Shown here one piece after another: positions 62,528-64,000 of a stretch of DNA of 64,000 nucleotides. The DNA is from Marinomonas sp. KMM3893 (GTDB taxonomy: Bacteria; Pseudomonadota; Gammaproteobacteria; Pseudomonadales; Marinomonadaceae). A program made the translations under genes and the position numbers. The notes under the pieces are model-generated. The model did not search any database, was not told where the DNA came from, and was given only the letters and a program-made list of their open reading frames with translations. The stretch is taken from positions 310,001 to 374,000 of the forward strand of contig NZ_SJSC01000002.1 in NCBI RefSeq assembly GCF_004352855.1. Direction: 5' to 3'. Numbering within the stretch: position 1 is the first letter of the stretch; the number at the start of each line of letters is the position of its first letter.

Positions 62528-63487
62528 ATGTTTGATAAATGCATAAACGCACCAAATGAGAGCGTTGCTGTTAATGTCAGCGAAGCTCGGGATGCCGATT
62601 TACACGCCAGTAATTTGACCAATTGGCAACAGGAATACGATCAAACGAGTCGTGGTCGTTTTTATGGCAGCATTGTTGAATTACCGTTTGAAGGGTTGCA
62701 AGTATTTCGTGAACATACGAATCAGGCGTTGCAACAAAAGTGCGTTGTTTGGCCAAATTCTGTGTGGTTAGGAATTCCCTTGGCGGATCAAGCGGAGGGT
62801 CGTATCAATGGGTTGGCCGTTCAACCCAATACTATTATGTGCCGTCCTGGCGACTGTCACTTTGAGTTGACTACGCCGCAAGATTACAACTTATATGGTT
62901 TAGTCGTGGACCATCAAGCCTTGATGAAAGTGGCGGCTATCCATGGCGTGAAGTTAAATTGGCAAGAGCTAACAGAGCATGGCCGATTGGGTGTGCCTGA
63001 TAAAACTTTGGGAGAAGTGCGTTTTTTATTAGCGCGACTTTTATCAAACCAGAACGCAGGGGCCGCGGTTCGATTGCAACATGATATTGTGATGATGGCC
63101 TTATTAGAAGTGCTCAAAGTGGAAACGCCGCAGCCCGTGAAAACACAGAGTTATGTGCACCGGAAAAGCGTGGTAGATTGTGCCCGACATTTTTTGGATC
63201 ATCATTTAGATACGCCGGTAACCGTCACCCAATTATGTGAAATAGCCAACGTTAGTCGTCGTACCTTGCAGTACAGTTTTGAAAGTATTCTGGGCATGAG
63301 TCCGATTCAGTATTTGCGCATCAGCCGATTGAATGGGGTTCGCCGAGAGTTAATTAATGCCGATCATACCCAGTCCGTGAGCGACATTGCAGTCCGTTGG
63401 GGATTTTGGCACCTGAGCCAGTTTGCCAAAGACTACCGTCAGCTTTTTGATGAGCGCCCATCGGATACTTTGGAGTGGCGTGGATAA
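62528..63487 (+). CDS. AraC-family regulator of the ethanolamine genes (EutR-like)
   Basis: A 319-residue regulator. The N-terminal region (about 30-200) is an effector/cupin-like domain with PNSVWLGIPLADQAEG. The C-terminal AraC HTH domain covers about 215-315 (VTVTQLCEIANVSRRTLQYSFESILGMSPIQYLRISRLNGVRREL and VSDIAVRWGFWHLSQFAKDYRQLFDERPS). This resembles EutR and similar ethanolamine-responsive activators. It is divergent from eutB across a 218-nt region, so it should control eutBC-eat. AGGAATAAG precedes the ATG. Confidence 0.9.
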   Translation: MFDKCINAPNESVAVNVSEARDADLHASNLTNWQQEYDQTSRGRFYGSIVELPFEGLQVFREHTNQALQQKCVVWPNSVWLGIPLADQAEGRINGLAVQPNTIMCRPGDCHFELTTPQDYNLYGLVVDHQALMKVAAIHGVKLNWQELTEHGRLGVPDKTLGEVRFLLARLLSNQNAGAAVRLQHDIVMMALLEVLKVETPQPVKTQSYVHRKSVVDCARHFLDHHLDTPVTVTQLCEIANVSRRTLQYSFESILGMSPIQYLRISRLNGVRRELINADHTQSVSDIAVRWGFWHLSQFAKDYRQLFDERPSDTLEWRG

Positions 63488-63743
63488 CAAAGTAAGCCAA
63501 ATTGGCTTCTTTTTAACAATCCCCTTTCCCCTACCTTAGCTACTATCGTCCCCGTGATAATCCCTGTCGCGCCTAATTATCCTATCTGCGCACTAGAGCG
63601 AGATCGAGTGATCATAATAGAGAGAAGCACGAACGGCTCTACCCACCAAACAATAGTGGTGAGGGAGTTAACCTAGGTTAATTTCATTTGTGTGGTTTTC
63701 CTTTAGTCTTTGCCTTAACAAGCTCGCCATAGAGGACGCAGTC

Positions 63744-64000
63744 ATGAAAACACTTTCACCAGAGTTACAGCATTATCTCACCGATTTAGGGTTGGCGGCA
63801 CCGCATCAGCCTTCCTTAGCCTTTGTCCAGCAGTTACAAGGTCGCCATGTGGCGCGTCATAGCTTTAACAGCTTGTCAGTGGTGCTAGGAGAAGCCTTAC
63901 CACTCGACCTTGTCTCACTGAGCGATAAGTTTGTGACGAGGGGGTTAGGTGGTTACTGCTTTGAACACAATAAACTCACCTTTGAGCTGCTCGCTGCATT
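63744..64000 (+). CDS. Arylamine N-acetyltransferase (3' end missing)
   Basis: A frame opens with ATG at 63744, with AGAGGA about ten bases upstream, and runs off the window after 85 codons. The visible part contains HSFNSLSVVLGE and the hallmark RGLGGYCFEHN, whose Cys is the catalytic residue of N-acetyltransferases. These enzymes move the acetyl group of acetyl-CoA onto aromatic amines and hydrazines. The His and Asp of the triad would lie beyond the window. Confidence 0.85.
   Translation, partial: MKTLSPELQHYLTDLGLAAPHQPSLAFVQQLQGRHVARHSFNSLSVVLGEALPLDLVSLSDKFVTRGLGGYCFEHNKLTFELLAA

Overview
The window looks like a chromosomal segment of a marine gammaproteobacterium, probably an Oceanospirillales member close to Marinomonas. 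This is an inference from base composition, gene style (many chemoreceptors, TRAP and ABC uptake systems, LysR regulators) and family resemblance; there is no rRNA in the window to confirm it. I found no tRNA, rRNA, CRISPR array, prophage, integron or intact insertion sequence. The window opens inside a TRAP small-permease gene and closes inside an arylamine N-acetyltransferase gene.

Layout. 1-4.0 kb: end of a TRAP transporter operon and a Cache-type histidine kinase with a NarL-type response regulator. 4.0-13.3 kb: three chemoreceptors (a 4-helix-type membrane receptor, a soluble PAS-PAS BdlA-like receptor, a dCache receptor), a DUF1272 zinc-ribbon protein, a polytopic membrane protein, a TauE/SafE exporter and a PheC-like periplasmic protein. 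13.4-24.3 kb: two MFS exporters, LysR regulators, a Fur-box-controlled siderophore-binding protein, a VTT-domain/flavin disulfide reductase fusion, a second TauE/SafE protein, RarD and CorA. 24.3-30.4 kb: SH3 protein, ATP-grasp protein, gamma-glutamylcyclotransferase-like protein, CodB permease, a small 4-TM protein, a long gene-free stretch and a hydroxyisobutyrate-dehydrogenase-family enzyme.

30.9-36.6 kb is a complete dppABCDF dipeptide operon. 36.6-41.7 kb holds a DUF1456 protein, a ugd plus UDP-glucuronate epimerase pair (surface polysaccharide precursors), an M42-like aminopeptidase and a lipoprotein. 41.8-50.3 kb is a complete glpSTPQUV-type glycerol ABC importer facing a divergent AcoR-like sigma-54 activator. 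The intergenic region has a candidate -24/-12 promoter and an array of TGTTC sites upstream of it. 50.3-57.7 kb: a lipoprotein, two LysR regulators, an SDR/cupin/ferredoxin/ferredoxin-reductase cluster with no oxygenase, a TDT-family transporter and PhhB. 57.7-63.5 kb: an HTH protein, then a microcompartment-free ethanolamine module (eutB, eutC, permease, divergent AraC regulator).

Most of the window is recognisable metabolism. The most unusual item is the glycerol importer. Its two ATPases appear complementary-degenerate: GlpS lacks the H-loop histidine and GlpT lacks a canonical signature and D-loop, which predicts one consensus and one degenerate ATP site. The control region points to sigma-54 regulation. 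Other points worth checking are perfect hairpins spanning the corA and eutC stop codons, hairpins inside the dpp operon, and an orphan ferredoxin/reductase pair. I did not find clear evidence of a wholly undescribed system.
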